DNA from: JAGLOK01 sp963676355
Lineage (GTDB): Bacteria > Bacillota > Clostridia > Christensenellales > UMGS416
Assembly: GCA_963676355.1 (NCBI GenBank)
Contig: OY781093.1
Location: 3,162,001-3,226,000 of the forward strand
Reading direction: 5' to 3'
DNA length: 64,000 nt
Positions 34,458 to 43,946 of the stretch are shown in pieces (position 1 is the first letter of the stretch; every line of letters begins with the position of its first letter). The notes beneath the pieces were generated by a model. It did no database searches and was not told where the DNA came from. It saw only the letters and a program-made list of their open reading frames with translations. Made by a program: the position numbers and the translations under genes.

Positions 34458-36728
34458 TTAGCTAATAGGAATCGCGCCTTTTTCAGCGATAATCTCTTTT
34501 GCTTCGTCTGTGTCAATCCACATGAGGAATGCTTTAGCTGCATCTGTAAGATTTGCTTCGTGATATACGATGTTGAAGGGTCTTGATATTTTATATGATT
34601 CGTTAAGAACATTTTCAACAGTGGGTTCAGCACCTTCAATCAGCACACCTTTAACGGTTTCGTCAAGGTATGTAAATGATACATAGCCGATTGCAAGCGG
34701 TGTCTCGGCAACTGTTGCCTGAACGTTTCCGTTTCCGTCTTTGATTAAAGCGTCTGCTGTCAAAGCATCTTCGAAATCCACTATCTCTTCAAATGCACCG
34801 CGTGTGCCTGAGCCGTCTTCGCGGGAAATAACTGCGATTTCAGCGTCGATTCCGCCGACTTCCGACCAGTTTGTAATCTCACCAAGGTAAATCTTCTGAA
34901 CCTGTTCAACCGTAAGTTCATCTACACCGTTTGCAGGGTTTACGATTACCGCAATACCGTCATATGCCAGAACCTTTTCTGTCATGCCATATTCTTTTTC
35001 AGAATCTTTGATGTTTCTAGATGCTGTTCCCAGCATTGTTGTTGCATCATTTGCGTTCTTTACACCACCTGATGAACCAATGCCTTCATATGTGTAGTCC
35101 ACCTCCGGGTATAAAGCCATAAACTCATCTCCGAGTGCTACGCCAACTTTTTCAACCGATGTTGAGCCTGAAACTGTAATTTCGCCTTCTACATTTTCCG
35201 GCATTTCAATTGTTTCTTCTGCTGCAGTGCCGTCTGCCAGAGGTATAGCACCTTTTTCAGCAATTATCTCTTTCGCCTCATCTGTATCTATCCATTCAAG
35301 GAATGCTTTAGCTGCATCGGTAAGATTTGCTTCGTGATATACGATGTTAAATGGTCTTGATATTTTATATGATTCGTTAAGAACATTTTCAACAGTGGGT
35401 TCAGCACCTTCAATCAATACTCCTTTGACAGTCTCATCTAGGAATGTGAAGGATACGTAGCCAATTGCAAGCGGTGTCTCGGCAACTGTTGCCTGAACGT
35501 TTCCGTTTCCGTCTTTGATCAAAGCGTCTGCTGTCAAAGCATCTTCGAAATCCACTATCTCTTCAAATGCACCGCGTGTGCCTGAGCCGTCTTCGCGGGA
35601 TACAACAGCAATCTTAGCATCTTCGCCGCCTACTTCCGACCAGTTTGTGATTTCGCCGAGATAAATCTTCTGAACCTGCTCAACTGTAAGTTCGTCTACT
35701 CCGTTTTCAGGATTTACGATTACCGCGATGCCGTCATATGCCAGAACCTTTTCTGTCATACCATATTCTTTTTCAGAATCTTTGATGTTTCGAGATGCTG
35801 TTCCAAGCATTGTTGTTGCGTCATTTGCGTTCTTTACTCCGCCTGATGAACCAATGCCTTCATATGTGTAGTCCACCGCTGGATATAAAGCCATGAACTC
35901 ATCACCAAGTGCTACGCCAACTTTTTCAACCGATGTTGAGCCTGAAACTGTAATTTCGCCTGCGATTTCTTCCATTGTGTCTTCAGAAGCCACCACTTCG
36001 CCGGGAATAGGAATCGCGCCTTTTTCAGCGATAATCTCTTTTGCTTCATCTGAGTCAATCCACTCAAGGAATGCTTTGGCTGCATCTGAAAGGTTTGCTT
36101 CGTGATATACGATATTAAATGGTCTTGATATTTTATATGATTCGTTAAGAACATTTTCAACAGTGGGTTCAGCACCTTCAATCAGCACACCTTTAACGGT
36201 TTCGTCAAGGTATGTAAATGATACATAGCCGATTGCAAGAGGTGTTTCAACAACTGTGGCTTGAACGTTTCCATTGCCATCCTTTATTAGTGCACTTTCA
36301 ACCAATGAATCTTCAAAGCCAACAATCTCTTCAAATGCACCGCGTGTGCCTGAGCCGTCTTCGCGGGAGACAACAGCAATCTCAGCATCTTCGCCGCCGA
36401 CTTCCGACCAGTTTGTAATCTCACCAAGGTAAATCTTCTGAACCTGTTCAACTGTAAGTTCGTCTACACCATTTGCAGGATTTACGATTACCGCAATACC
36501 GTCATATGCCAGAACCTTTTCTGTCATGCCATATTCTTTTTCAGAATCTTTGATGTTTCGAGATGCCGTTCCCAGCATTGTTGTTGCATCATTTGCATTC
36601 TTGACACCGCCTGATGAACCAATGCCTTCATATGTGTAATCCACAGCTGGGTATAAAGCCATAAACTCATCACCAAGTGCTACTCCAACTTTTTCAACCG
36701 ACGTTGAGCCTGAAACTGTAATTTCGCC
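34458..36728. repeat. Three tandem copies of a ~770-bp coding repeat within pstS
   Basis: The three copies begin at 36728, 35960 and 35186 (reverse strand), so periods are 768 and 774 bases; the last is cut short by the stop codon. Long stretches are the same at DNA level, including silent positions, with scattered differences. This implies recent duplication or ongoing gene conversion. Confidence 0.95.
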
Positions 36729-36872
36729 TGACAATCCGTCAGCAGGAGCCTTAGTCGCTTTTGCCGGCGCACTTGTTTCGTCCGCCTTACTTGCATCATT
36801 ACATGCAGCAAAAGAAAATAGCACTACTGATAAAAGCAAAGCAATTATAATCTTAAGTGTTGTTTTTTTCAT
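34458..36872 (-). CDS. pstS: Triple-domain phosphate-binding lipoprotein PstS
   Basis: 804 residues, nearly three times the usual PstS length. A signal peptide with lipobox FAAC (Cys 24) and a short linker are followed by three PstS domains, starting near residues 49, 305 and 563, each about 245 residues, nearly identical to one another. Every copy keeps the phosphate-binding elements GSTSVEKVG, GIGSSGGVKN and SREDGSGTRGAFEE. Linkers of 15-20 acidic residues separate the copies (for example IPGEVVASEDTMEEIA). The ATG follows ATGGAGG. It heads the Pst operon behind a Pho-box-like element. The frame is continuous, so it should be one polypeptide. Confidence 0.95.
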   Translation of the reverse strand: MKKTTLKIIIALLLSVVLFSFAACNDASKADETSAPAKATKAPADGLSGEITVSGSTSVEKVGVALGDEFMALYPAVDYTYEGIGSSGGVKNANDATTMLGTASRNIKDSEKEYGMTEKVLAYDGIAVIVNPANGVDELTVEQVQKIYLGEITNWSEVGGEDAEIAVVSREDGSGTRGAFEEIVGFEDSLVESALIKDGNGNVQATVVETPLAIGYVSFTYLDETVKGVLIEGAEPTVENVLNESYKISRPFNIVYHEANLSDAAKAFLEWIDSDEAKEIIAEKGAIPIPGEVVASEDTMEEIAGEITVSGSTSVEKVGVALGDEFMALYPAVDYTYEGIGSSGGVKNANDATTMLGTASRNIKDSEKEYGMTEKVLAYDGIAVIVNPENGVDELTVEQVQKIYLGEITNWSEVGGEDAKIAVVSREDGSGTRGAFEEIVDFEDALTADALIKDGNGNVQATVAETPLAIGYVSFTFLDETVKGVLIEGAEPTVENVLNESYKISRPFNIVYHEANLTDAAKAFLEWIDTDEAKEIIAEKGAIPLADGTAAEETIEMPENVEGEITVSGSTSVEKVGVALGDEFMALYPEVDYTYEGIGSSGGVKNANDATTMLGTASRNIKDSEKEYGMTEKVLAYDGIAVIVNPANGVDELTVEQVQKIYLGEITNWSEVGGIDAEIAVISREDGSGTRGAFEEIVDFEDALTADALIKDGNGNVQATVAETPLAIGYVSFTYLDETVKGVLIEGAEPTVENVLNESYKISRPFNIVYHEANLTDAAKAFLMWIDTDEAKEIIAEKGAIPIS

Positions 36873-36936
36873 AATTTCCTCCATAGTTTGTATGAAGCAA
36901 TAGTAAAACAACACTATAAGCATAGTATCTATCTTT

Positions 36937-36953
36937 TGTAATTTCTGTGTAAA
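36937..36953 (-). promoter_or_regulatory. Candidate Pho box of the pst operon
   Basis: On the reverse strand TTTACA-N5-ATTACA matches the Gram-positive PhoP pattern of TT(A/T/C)ACA direct repeats. A possible -10 (TACTAT or TATAGT) follows within 10-20 bases. The pstS start is about 65 bases further on. Confidence 0.55.
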
Positions 36954-36966
36954 CTGAATCGCAAGA

Positions 36967-37677
36967 CTATTTAATGAAAAATTTTAATAGCCAAATCAAA
37001 AATAAATGAAGGGGATAAAAAGCATAAAAGAACCATTTCGCAAACGATCCAGCTGCACCTTTTTTCCCGTTATATAGGTACAATAAACCCATTGGCAACA
37101 GATAAAAAAGGAACATGAGATATCGCATATTTATACTGCCATATTGCAACAATATCGTTGCCTGCATAACAATAACAAGCACCGATGCCCACAGAAGCTT
37201 TTTCTTGTTATCTTTGGTGCTCGCAAAGATAATCACCATAAACACCCCAAAAGCTCCATGATCGCTTCCGATAAGTTCTGCCAGCAAAGCTATACCAAGC
37301 GGCACAATAATTTTAAAAGCATTATCCCCGTGATCATAAACATACACGGCAATAAGCCCCAAAAACAGTGTGAATATTACATTTGGCTTATATATCTCTG
37401 AGCCAAATGCCAAAACATAAGGAGCTTGAGCTATAAGCGAAAATATAAAAAGGCGTATAGCATATTTTTTAACACTTCTGGTTCTAAAATAACCTTCGGC
37501 AATAAAGTAAGCAAAGATAGGAAAGGCTATCCTGCCCGTTGCTCTCATTGCATAGTTGCTATTAAAGAAAGCCACAGCCACATGGTCTGTCAGCATCGCT
37601 GCTGCTGCAATAATTTTGAGTACAAATGCACTAAGTACAGCACTTTCTTGTTCTTTTAATGGCTCACCCAAAGTCAT
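36967..37677 (-). CDS. TraX-family membrane protein
   Basis: 236 residues, about seven or eight helices. The N-terminal region LKIIAAAAMLTDHVAVAFF and GRIAFPIFAYFIAEGYFRTRSVKKYAIRL match the TraX/DUF family. TraX of the F plasmid acetylates pilin, but chromosomal clostridial TraX proteins have no assigned substrate; the fold is that of membrane acyltransferases. It overlaps the FAD oxidoreductase gene by four bases (ATGA), so the two are co-translated. It follows pstS in the opposite sense of operon order (its own promoter is upstream with the FAD gene). Confidence 0.88.
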   Translation of the reverse strand: MTLGEPLKEQESAVLSAFVLKIIAAAAMLTDHVAVAFFNSNYAMRATGRIAFPIFAYFIAEGYFRTRSVKKYAIRLFIFSLIAQAPYVLAFGSEIYKPNVIFTLFLGLIAVYVYDHGDNAFKIIVPLGIALLAELIGSDHGAFGVFMVIIFASTKDNKKKLLWASVLVIVMQATILLQYGSINMRYLMFLFYLLPMGLLYLYNGKKGAAGSFAKWFFYAFYPLHLFLIWLLKFFIK

Positions 37678-39047
37678 TTACCTGATATTTTGTCCGCAAT
37701 ATAAAGTCCGTGTGCTGCAGCGTGTGATAGGGAGCGAGTAAACCCAGCACCATCACCAATCGCATATATATTTTTGCATCCTTCAAGTTCAAAATCATTG
37801 GCCGCAGGGCGAGCACTGTAGTATTTACATTCAACACCATAAAGCAATGTATCAAAATTAGCAGTTCCTGGGGCAACTTTGTCCAATGCATGCAATGTCT
37901 CTATAATATTATCCAATTGTCGCTTAGGCATGCACAAGCTCAAATCTCCCGGAACAACATCCAGTGTTGGAATGGTGGTTGACTGCTTTAAGCGCTTTTC
38001 CTGAGTACGCCTGCCTATCTCCAAATCACCAAGCCTTTGCACCAATATACCGCCACCGCTTATAAGATTTGCAAGTGACGCCACATATCGTGCGTATTCA
38101 ATCGGATTTTTAAACGGCTGTGTAAATCTTATTGTAGACAAAAGCGCAAAGTTTGAATTTTGTGTTTTTCTTTCAATATCTCGGTATGAGTGACCGTTTA
38201 CAGTCAGAACTCCGTCTGTATTTTCAATAACTACATTCCCTCGCTCATTAAAGCAAAACATGCGCGTCACATCGCCATATTGCTTTGAACGATACCATAT
38301 CTTAGGCTCATATATTTTCTTGCTGAAATGTTCCCAAACAATTGAAGGAAGCTCAACGCGCACTCCGATGTCAACTTGGTTATTTGACATCTCAATATCA
38401 TTTTTTGTGCACCATTTCGCAAATTCACGGCTGCCGACACGTCCAACAGCAAATATTATACTGTCAGCGGTAACTGTGCCTTCGTTTATCTCAACAGTAT
38501 GTTTATTTTTATCAACATCCAAAACTTTTGTTCCGGTCACAATCTCAATTTTATCACTCAGATAAGATATGAGTTTGAGCATAGTTTCAAAATTACTGTC
38601 AGTTCCAAGATGCTTAAGCTGTGCTTGCTGCATATGAAGGTCATACTTTAGGCACTCTCGCTTCAATTCATTATCAGGAATATATCTCTCTTCCGTTGCG
38701 CCAAATCCCACAAGTATAGAGTCCGCCTGCTCAATATAATTAAGCACCATGTCTTCTGGCAAAAAGTCTGGCAACCATCCGCCGTACTCGGTTGAAATGA
38801 TATATTTGCCATCCGAAAAAGCGCCTGCGCCTGCCATTCCCTCCATTATGGAACAAGTTTTGCAGTGTATGCAATTAGGCAAGTGCTTTTGTATCATCGG
38901 GCATGACCTTAAATCCAATGATTTTCCTTTTTCAAAAAGGACAACATCTAAGCTAGGATTTTTCTCTATCAATCTGTATGCACTCATTAGACCGCCAATG
39001 CCACCGCCTATTATCGCAACATCGTATTTCGTTTTTTTGCTTTTCAT
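37674..39047 (-). CDS. FAD-dependent oxidoreductase (COG2509-type)
   Basis: 457 residues. FAD-binding Rossmann motif VAIIGGGIGGLMSAYRLIE at the start, the central AVGRVGSREFAKW segment, and the C-terminal motif IYAIGDGAGFTRSLSHAAAHG. Near residue 50-65 is a cysteine cluster, SCPMIQ...CIHCKTCSIMEG, as in uncharacterised FAD-utilising dehydrogenases that may bind an additional cofactor. Substrate unknown. GTGAGGG precedes the ATG. Coupled with traX. Confidence 0.85.
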   Translation of the reverse strand: MKSKKTKYDVAIIGGGIGGLMSAYRLIEKNPSLDVVLFEKGKSLDLRSCPMIQKHLPNCIHCKTCSIMEGMAGAGAFSDGKYIISTEYGGWLPDFLPEDMVLNYIEQADSILVGFGATEERYIPDNELKRECLKYDLHMQQAQLKHLGTDSNFETMLKLISYLSDKIEIVTGTKVLDVDKNKHTVEINEGTVTADSIIFAVGRVGSREFAKWCTKNDIEMSNNQVDIGVRVELPSIVWEHFSKKIYEPKIWYRSKQYGDVTRMFCFNERGNVVIENTDGVLTVNGHSYRDIERKTQNSNFALLSTIRFTQPFKNPIEYARYVASLANLISGGGILVQRLGDLEIGRRTQEKRLKQSTTIPTLDVVPGDLSLCMPKRQLDNIIETLHALDKVAPGTANFDTLLYGVECKYYSARPAANDFELEGCKNIYAIGDGAGFTRSLSHAAAHGLYIADKISGK

Positions 39048-39123
39048 ATTTTGCCCTCACTTAATAAATTGCCGCAGTAATATATTATATCATAAAGTGG
39101 GTAAGCAAGTTTTAAACTATAAA

Positions 39124-40185
39124 TTAATAGACAAAATATTTCTTGCAGAAATTGTTTAGGAGATACCATCTATAATCAGTTTTCATAAAAAGACGATTGC
39201 TATTTTTATCTCCGATAAGCTCCGCCATCTCACTGACAGGCACTTCACACGAAGCTCTTTGCGCAAAGGAATAGTTGTGTTTATATCTCTGTAAAATTTC
39301 TTTGGCTGAATCGGTTTTCAAATTGCCAAGCTTAAACCAAAGTGACCTTTCTGAAAAGTTAGGATACACATCAAAGTTATTGTTTATATATAGCACCGGT
39401 AATCTTTCAGACAAATCAATAACAGAATTTTCATCTAAAAATTCAATTATTAGTTCCTTTTCGGGTTTTCCAAATAATTCATCCAATGAGCAGCAGTCCA
39501 TATGCACCATGCTGGTTTCTATTAACTCCTGTGGAATAAGCTCTATATCATCCTCAGTTAGCCAGTTGTTATAAAGCACTCGCCCTTCGCCTTCGCAAGA
39601 GCCCTGATGGACAAAAAAGTTAAACTTACCGCCCAAATCTTCACACCTTTTTTTCAGTTTCATCTCTTTTAATAAATCCAAAATGTCGCTCATCTCTCGT
39701 ACATTGTCATGATAGATAAACGCCTGCCAACGCGGAATAAATCCATTATTCAGTAACATTTCTGTTGCACATAGCAGCTCTTTAAACGCACCTTTTCTTC
39801 CTGTATAGTAGTCAGTTTTCTCTTCCATCCCAAAAAAAGTAAGCTGATAGCATATAACGTCAAGTGTTTTTAGCCAGCTTAAATAATCCCTGTCTCTATT
39901 AAGCCTCCATACGCTTAAAAGTTCAAATCTTTCGGGCTTAGCAATAAAGCTCAGTTTATTTTCAAGCCCCCACAGCTCCTTATAATCATCTCTATAATCA
40001 GGCTCTCTAAACCAACTGTATACAGTAAGTTCCTCTGATAGTTTTCTGAACTTTTCAGATACAAAAATCAAATCTTCCTGTTCAAGCATCATATTCTTCG
40101 AATGCCCTAGCCAGCAGTGCCTGCACATATTCGGACACCCTGCCATATCAAGACATATTGTAACTTTTTCAAATTTATCGGGCAC
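39124..40185 (-). CDS. Radical SAM protein of unknown function
   Basis: About 353 residues with the cluster motif CPNMCRHCWLG near residue 17. I use a GTG start (VPDKFEKVTICLDMAG) because GAGGAA lies 5 bases upstream; it lies one base after the methyltransferase stop. The middle has (F)HQGSCEGEGRVL, typical of the second half of a TIM barrel, and the C-terminus has Cys residues (RASCEVP, NNFCKK) but no full SPASM pattern. No substrate peptide gene is visible nearby. The tight coupling with a SAM methyltransferase suggests a two-step modification pathway; product unknown. Confidence 0.82.
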   Translation of the reverse strand: MPDKFEKVTICLDMAGCPNMCRHCWLGHSKNMMLEQEDLIFVSEKFRKLSEELTVYSWFREPDYRDDYKELWGLENKLSFIAKPERFELLSVWRLNRDRDYLSWLKTLDVICYQLTFFGMEEKTDYYTGRKGAFKELLCATEMLLNNGFIPRWQAFIYHDNVREMSDILDLLKEMKLKKRCEDLGGKFNFFVHQGSCEGEGRVLYNNWLTEDDIELIPQELIETSMVHMDCCSLDELFGKPEKELIIEFLDENSVIDLSERLPVLYINNNFDVYPNFSERSLWFKLGNLKTDSAKEILQRYKHNYSFAQRASCEVPVSEMAELIGDKNSNRLFMKTDYRWYLLNNFCKKYFVY

Positions 40186-40186
40186 T

Positions 40187-40981
40187 TCATTTCCTCGCAA
40201 CAAACATACCATATTCAATTTCGATAACTATCTTGCCTTCTTCATCTTTCATCTTCTCATAGTAATCAAATAATTTGGGCCTGTTAATTTCCTCTATGCC
40301 TGTTATAGAAGCGGTAGAAAGCGCAAAATCAATTATATCATTTGCATCATCTATCTCTAGCCTGCCTTTGTTATAAACAATATCTACATCAGAAAAATAT
40401 TTATTCAGATATTCTTTGCCGTTTTCAAGCGTAAACCTTATATTTTCAGCCATAGATACACTCGGCACTGCTTCATGCAAAGTGCCTTTAAAAAAAGTGA
40501 ACATACTCTTTGTACCCATAGTCGCAGCATAAAACTTACCTCCGGGCTTTAGTATCCTATGCACTTCATTTACAGCTTTATCAATATCCGGCACATGGTA
40601 TAGCATAGCATTTGCAATTGCAAAGTCTTTGCTTTCATCTTTAAACGGTATATCTTGAATGTCAATTTGCATCACTTCAACATTATCCAAGTGCTTGTAT
40701 TTTTCTTTTAATCCTTCGACCATTCCTGACGAAAAGTCCGACAACACCAAATGGCAGCAGCTTGCGATGTCTTCAATAATCCTAGCCCAATCTTTACCTG
40801 TGCCTGTACCAAACTCTGCTACTTCACATCCATCAAAGAAGTCATACCTATCCGTCATCCACTTATTGCTGTTCCCACCTACCTTATATTTGTCATATAA
40901 AGAAACACGTGTGTTTAGATTATTTCCATCTTTATACTGTTCAAGTACGGTTTCTGTGTCATGCATTTTTGTGTTTGACAT
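40187..40981 (-). CDS. Class I SAM-dependent methyltransferase
   Basis: 264 residues with SAM motif I (CEVAEFGTGTGKDWARI), motif II (LVLSDFSSGMVEGLK), the VEVMQIDIQDIPFKDESKDFAIANAMLYHV stretch around motif IV, shown here as family evidence in parts (DIPFKDESKDF, ANAMLYHV), and the HRILKPGGKFY loop. Of two adjacent ATGs the second is 5 bases from AAGGAG. Methyltransferase_11 domain; substrate unknown. It precedes the radical SAM gene by one base. Confidence 0.88.
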   Translation of the reverse strand: MSNTKMHDTETVLEQYKDGNNLNTRVSLYDKYKVGGNSNKWMTDRYDFFDGCEVAEFGTGTGKDWARIIEDIASCCHLVLSDFSSGMVEGLKEKYKHLDNVEVMQIDIQDIPFKDESKDFAIANAMLYHVPDIDKAVNEVHRILKPGGKFYAATMGTKSMFTFFKGTLHEAVPSVSMAENIRFTLENGKEYLNKYFSDVDIVYNKGRLEIDDANDIIDFALSTASITGIEEINRPKLFDYYEKMKDEEGKIVIEIEYGMFVARK

Positions 40982-41036
40982 CATTACTCCTTATTAATTT
41001 TCAAGTTATCTATCCAAAGCATTTTACACCTCTAAA

Positions 41037-42545
41037 TCAATAAAGTGATTTATATTTTGATTTCAAGTAATTTGCATAATACTTCGGATTAAACTCCTCG
41101 CCTGTCGCTTTTTTTAATATTGTGTCATCATTTAACAATTTTCCGTATTTATGAACATTTTCTTTGAGCCAATCTGTAATATCAGACAAATCTCCACTCT
41201 TTAATGCTCCATCGTAATCAATTGCTTTTTTCATTGTATGTTCAAATTGTGCAGAATATGCTGTTCCTAAAGCATAGGTCGGGAAATATCCAAATAGGCC
41301 ATATGACCAATGAATATCCTGCAAAACACCCTGTGCATTATTTGGAGGTGTGATTCCCAAAAAGTCAGTGTATTTTTGATTCCAGATTTCAGGCAAATCT
41401 GCAATAGCCACATCGCCATTAAAAATCATCCGTTCTATCTGATAGCGAATCATAATATGAAGGCTATAAGTCAATTCATCAGCTTCAACCCTTATAAATG
41501 ATGGAGATGAGTAATTTATATATCTATAAAAATCATCTTCTGAAATATCTTTAAACTGTGTAGGGAAAACTTCCTTCGCCTCTTTATAAACATATTTCGA
41601 GAAATCTTTGGATCTTCCTATGTTGTTTTCATAAATACGAGATTGTGACTCATGCATAGACATTGATGCTCCGTCATAAATTGCAGTGTAATTGTAATCA
41701 GGATTGATATTAAGCTGATACATTGCATGTCCACCCTCATGAAGCATTGAAAAAATGGAAGAAGCCAAGTTATCTTCTTTATAAAAAGTGGTAAAACGAA
41801 TATCATTTGTGTTGGATCCGGATGTAAACGGATGCTCGCTAGTTGCTATCTTGCATCTTTCGTCTGGAAGCCCCTGCAATGCAAACAACCTTTTGGCAAG
41901 TTTTTTTTGTCCTTCTTCATCAAATCCCTTAGCGTTAATTCTCTCTTTGTTAGCTTTCATCTCAGTAAGCTTTGAGCTGTTTGCAACATACGCGTTAAGC
42001 GGCACAACAGATTTTTCAACTTCAGCAAAGAATTTATCTAATGTGTCCATTGTAAGCCCGCGCTGATAATCATCCAACAGAGTATTGTAGGGCAATTCAT
42101 CCGGCTCAATATATTTTGCAAATCGTTTTGAATATTCGATAAGCTTTTCTAAGTTTGGTGCAAAAATATCAAAATCGCTCTTTTTACGCGCTTCAATCCA
42201 AACTGTTTCGGATTCTGAGCGAAGTCTTTGAAACTCCATCATTTCCTCAACAGGAATGCATGTTGACTGCTTATAATCATGATGCAGTTCGTCCACTTGA
42301 GCCTTTGTCACATTATCCAAGTCCTCTTTTTGCTTTAGTTCATTAAGTAAGTCCCCTGTTTTTTTGTCCGTCATAATCTTGTGAATCTCACCGCTTATTA
42401 TTGACGCTGCAATCGAGCGCCCTTCAGATGACTTTTGAGGTGCAAATGTCGAGCCATCCCAATTCAAAAGCATCATAGAGTGTCTATAGGCAAATAGTTT
42501 TGTCTGTAAGTCCTTTAATTTCTGCAACAATCTTTCTTTTTCCAT
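41037..42545 (-). CDS. M32-family metallocarboxypeptidase (Taq type)
   Basis: 502 residues, family length. Zinc-binding HEGGHAMYQ (HExxH) near residue 265, the third ligand in MHESQSRIYEN near 295, and the IRVEADELTYSLHIMIR segment. M32 enzymes are cytoplasmic, remove C-terminal amino acids from peptides and take part in peptide recycling. AAAGGC precedes the ATG. 37 bases after murF. Confidence 0.96.
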   Translation of the reverse strand: MEKERLLQKLKDLQTKLFAYRHSMMLLNWDGSTFAPQKSSEGRSIAASIISGEIHKIMTDKKTGDLLNELKQKEDLDNVTKAQVDELHHDYKQSTCIPVEEMMEFQRLRSESETVWIEARKKSDFDIFAPNLEKLIEYSKRFAKYIEPDELPYNTLLDDYQRGLTMDTLDKFFAEVEKSVVPLNAYVANSSKLTEMKANKERINAKGFDEEGQKKLAKRLFALQGLPDERCKIATSEHPFTSGSNTNDIRFTTFYKEDNLASSIFSMLHEGGHAMYQLNINPDYNYTAIYDGASMSMHESQSRIYENNIGRSKDFSKYVYKEAKEVFPTQFKDISEDDFYRYINYSSPSFIRVEADELTYSLHIMIRYQIERMIFNGDVAIADLPEIWNQKYTDFLGITPPNNAQGVLQDIHWSYGLFGYFPTYALGTAYSAQFEHTMKKAIDYDGALKSGDLSDITDWLKENVHKYGKLLNDDTILKKATGEEFNPKYYANYLKSKYKSLY

Positions 42546-42582
42546 AGTTTTGCCTTTCTTATATGCATTTTTCTAATTTCTA

Positions 42583-43938
42583 TTATAACTTCTTAAGTTC
42601 CTCAACTGTTTTTTCAAAATGCTGACCTCTTGACGCTTTCACCAAAACAGTATCTCCTAAAGAAATTTTATCCTTTATATCCTCAATCATTTTTTCCTGT
42701 GAATCATACCAATATGTTTCAACTTTGCATTTTCGAGCAGCTTCTGCTGTGTTCTGTGAAAGCTCTCCAGCACATAGAAGTAAATCAATGCCGCTTTGTG
42801 CAGCATATTCACCAACTTCCTTGTGCAATTCAGGAGCATAACTGCCCAATTCACCCATATCACCCAAAACGCACACTTTTCGTCCATCTGCAAAAACCAA
42901 AATATCTATAGCAGCCTTCACAGATTTTGCAATAGCGTTATACACGTCATTTAGTATAGTGATTTTGTCGGTTTTTATTACTTCCATTCTGTTGCCGACA
43001 GGACTAAAGCTTTCTATTCCTTTTAGAATAAGTTCTTTTTCAACACCCAGATCCAATCCTATAGCAATTGATGCCAATGCAGAATATATCAAATGTCTAC
43101 CCGGTTTTAAAATGTGAGCATCAAGAACTTCCTCATTATATTCGCAAGTAAATTTCGTGCCCTCATATCCCTTAGGTATAATATTTTTTGCGATTATATC
43201 ATTCTTATCTTCAAATCCAAAAAAGCGTTTTTTAAAGCTTTCATCTTTTAGAGTGCTTAGCATATCGTCATCGCCATTCAAATATGCCATAAATCCTTCT
43301 TTTGCATAGTCGAATATCTCACACTTAGCCTTAAATATACCCTCGCGGCTACCCAAATATTCAATGTGTGTGTAATCAACATTTGTTATTAAGCAGATAT
43401 CTGGTCTTACTGTTTTACTGAGCCTGCTCAACTCCCCAAAATGGTTCATTCCCATCTCAATTACAGCTACTTCGTGATCGGGATTTAGATTAAAAAGAGT
43501 GAGCGGAACGCCTATTTCATTGTTATAGTTTTTCTCGGATTTAAGCACATTAAATTTTTGTGATAATACAGAAGCTATCATTTCCTTTGCAGTAGTCTTT
43601 CCCACGCTTCCTGTGATAGCTATAACTTTAACATCAAACAATCCTCTGTAATACTCAGCAATATCCTTAAGTGCCTGAAATGTACTTTCCACTTTTATAT
43701 AAGGCTTGTTTTCAACATCATTCTGAGATAATGTGCAAATCGCGCCTTTTTCAAAAGCTTTGTCAATAAAATCATGCCCATCAAAGTTTTCCCCAACTAT
43801 AGGTATAAAAAAGCTTCCTTGAGATAATTTCCTGCTATCTGTCTCAATCTTTGTAACGCTTGATTCATATAAGCCAACTTCACCAAAGAATTTGCCACCA
43901 CAAGCCTTTGCAATCTCTTTTATCGTCATCTTTTCCAT
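42583..43938 (-). CDS. murF: UDP-MurNAc-tripeptide D-alanyl-D-alanine ligase MurF
   Basis: 451 residues. P-loop AITGSVGKTTAKEMI, KNYNNEIGVPLTLF, the EMGMNHFGE motif and the ATP-site YNAIAKSVKAAI; C-terminal domain with ILGDMGELG-type segment (VLGDMGELGSYA). It joins D-Ala-D-Ala, made by the Ddl gene just upstream, to the UDP-MurNAc tripeptide. AGGAG precedes the ATG, 8 bases after ddl. ddl-murF is a common pairing. Confidence 0.97.
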   Translation of the reverse strand: MEKMTIKEIAKACGGKFFGEVGLYESSVTKIETDSRKLSQGSFFIPIVGENFDGHDFIDKAFEKGAICTLSQNDVENKPYIKVESTFQALKDIAEYYRGLFDVKVIAITGSVGKTTAKEMIASVLSQKFNVLKSEKNYNNEIGVPLTLFNLNPDHEVAVIEMGMNHFGELSRLSKTVRPDICLITNVDYTHIEYLGSREGIFKAKCEIFDYAKEGFMAYLNGDDDMLSTLKDESFKKRFFGFEDKNDIIAKNIIPKGYEGTKFTCEYNEEVLDAHILKPGRHLIYSALASIAIGLDLGVEKELILKGIESFSPVGNRMEVIKTDKITILNDVYNAIAKSVKAAIDILVFADGRKVCVLGDMGELGSYAPELHKEVGEYAAQSGIDLLLCAGELSQNTAEAARKCKVETYWYDSQEKMIEDIKDKISLGDTVLVKASRGQHFEKTVEELKKL

Positions 43939-43946
43939 CTAAACTC

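Noticed and set aside
34458..36728. Long repeated DNA as a possible CRISPR array, transposon or rearrangement junction
   Set aside because: The repeats are contiguous, in frame and encode PstS domains with conserved motifs; no terminal inverted repeats, short spacers or transposase are present.
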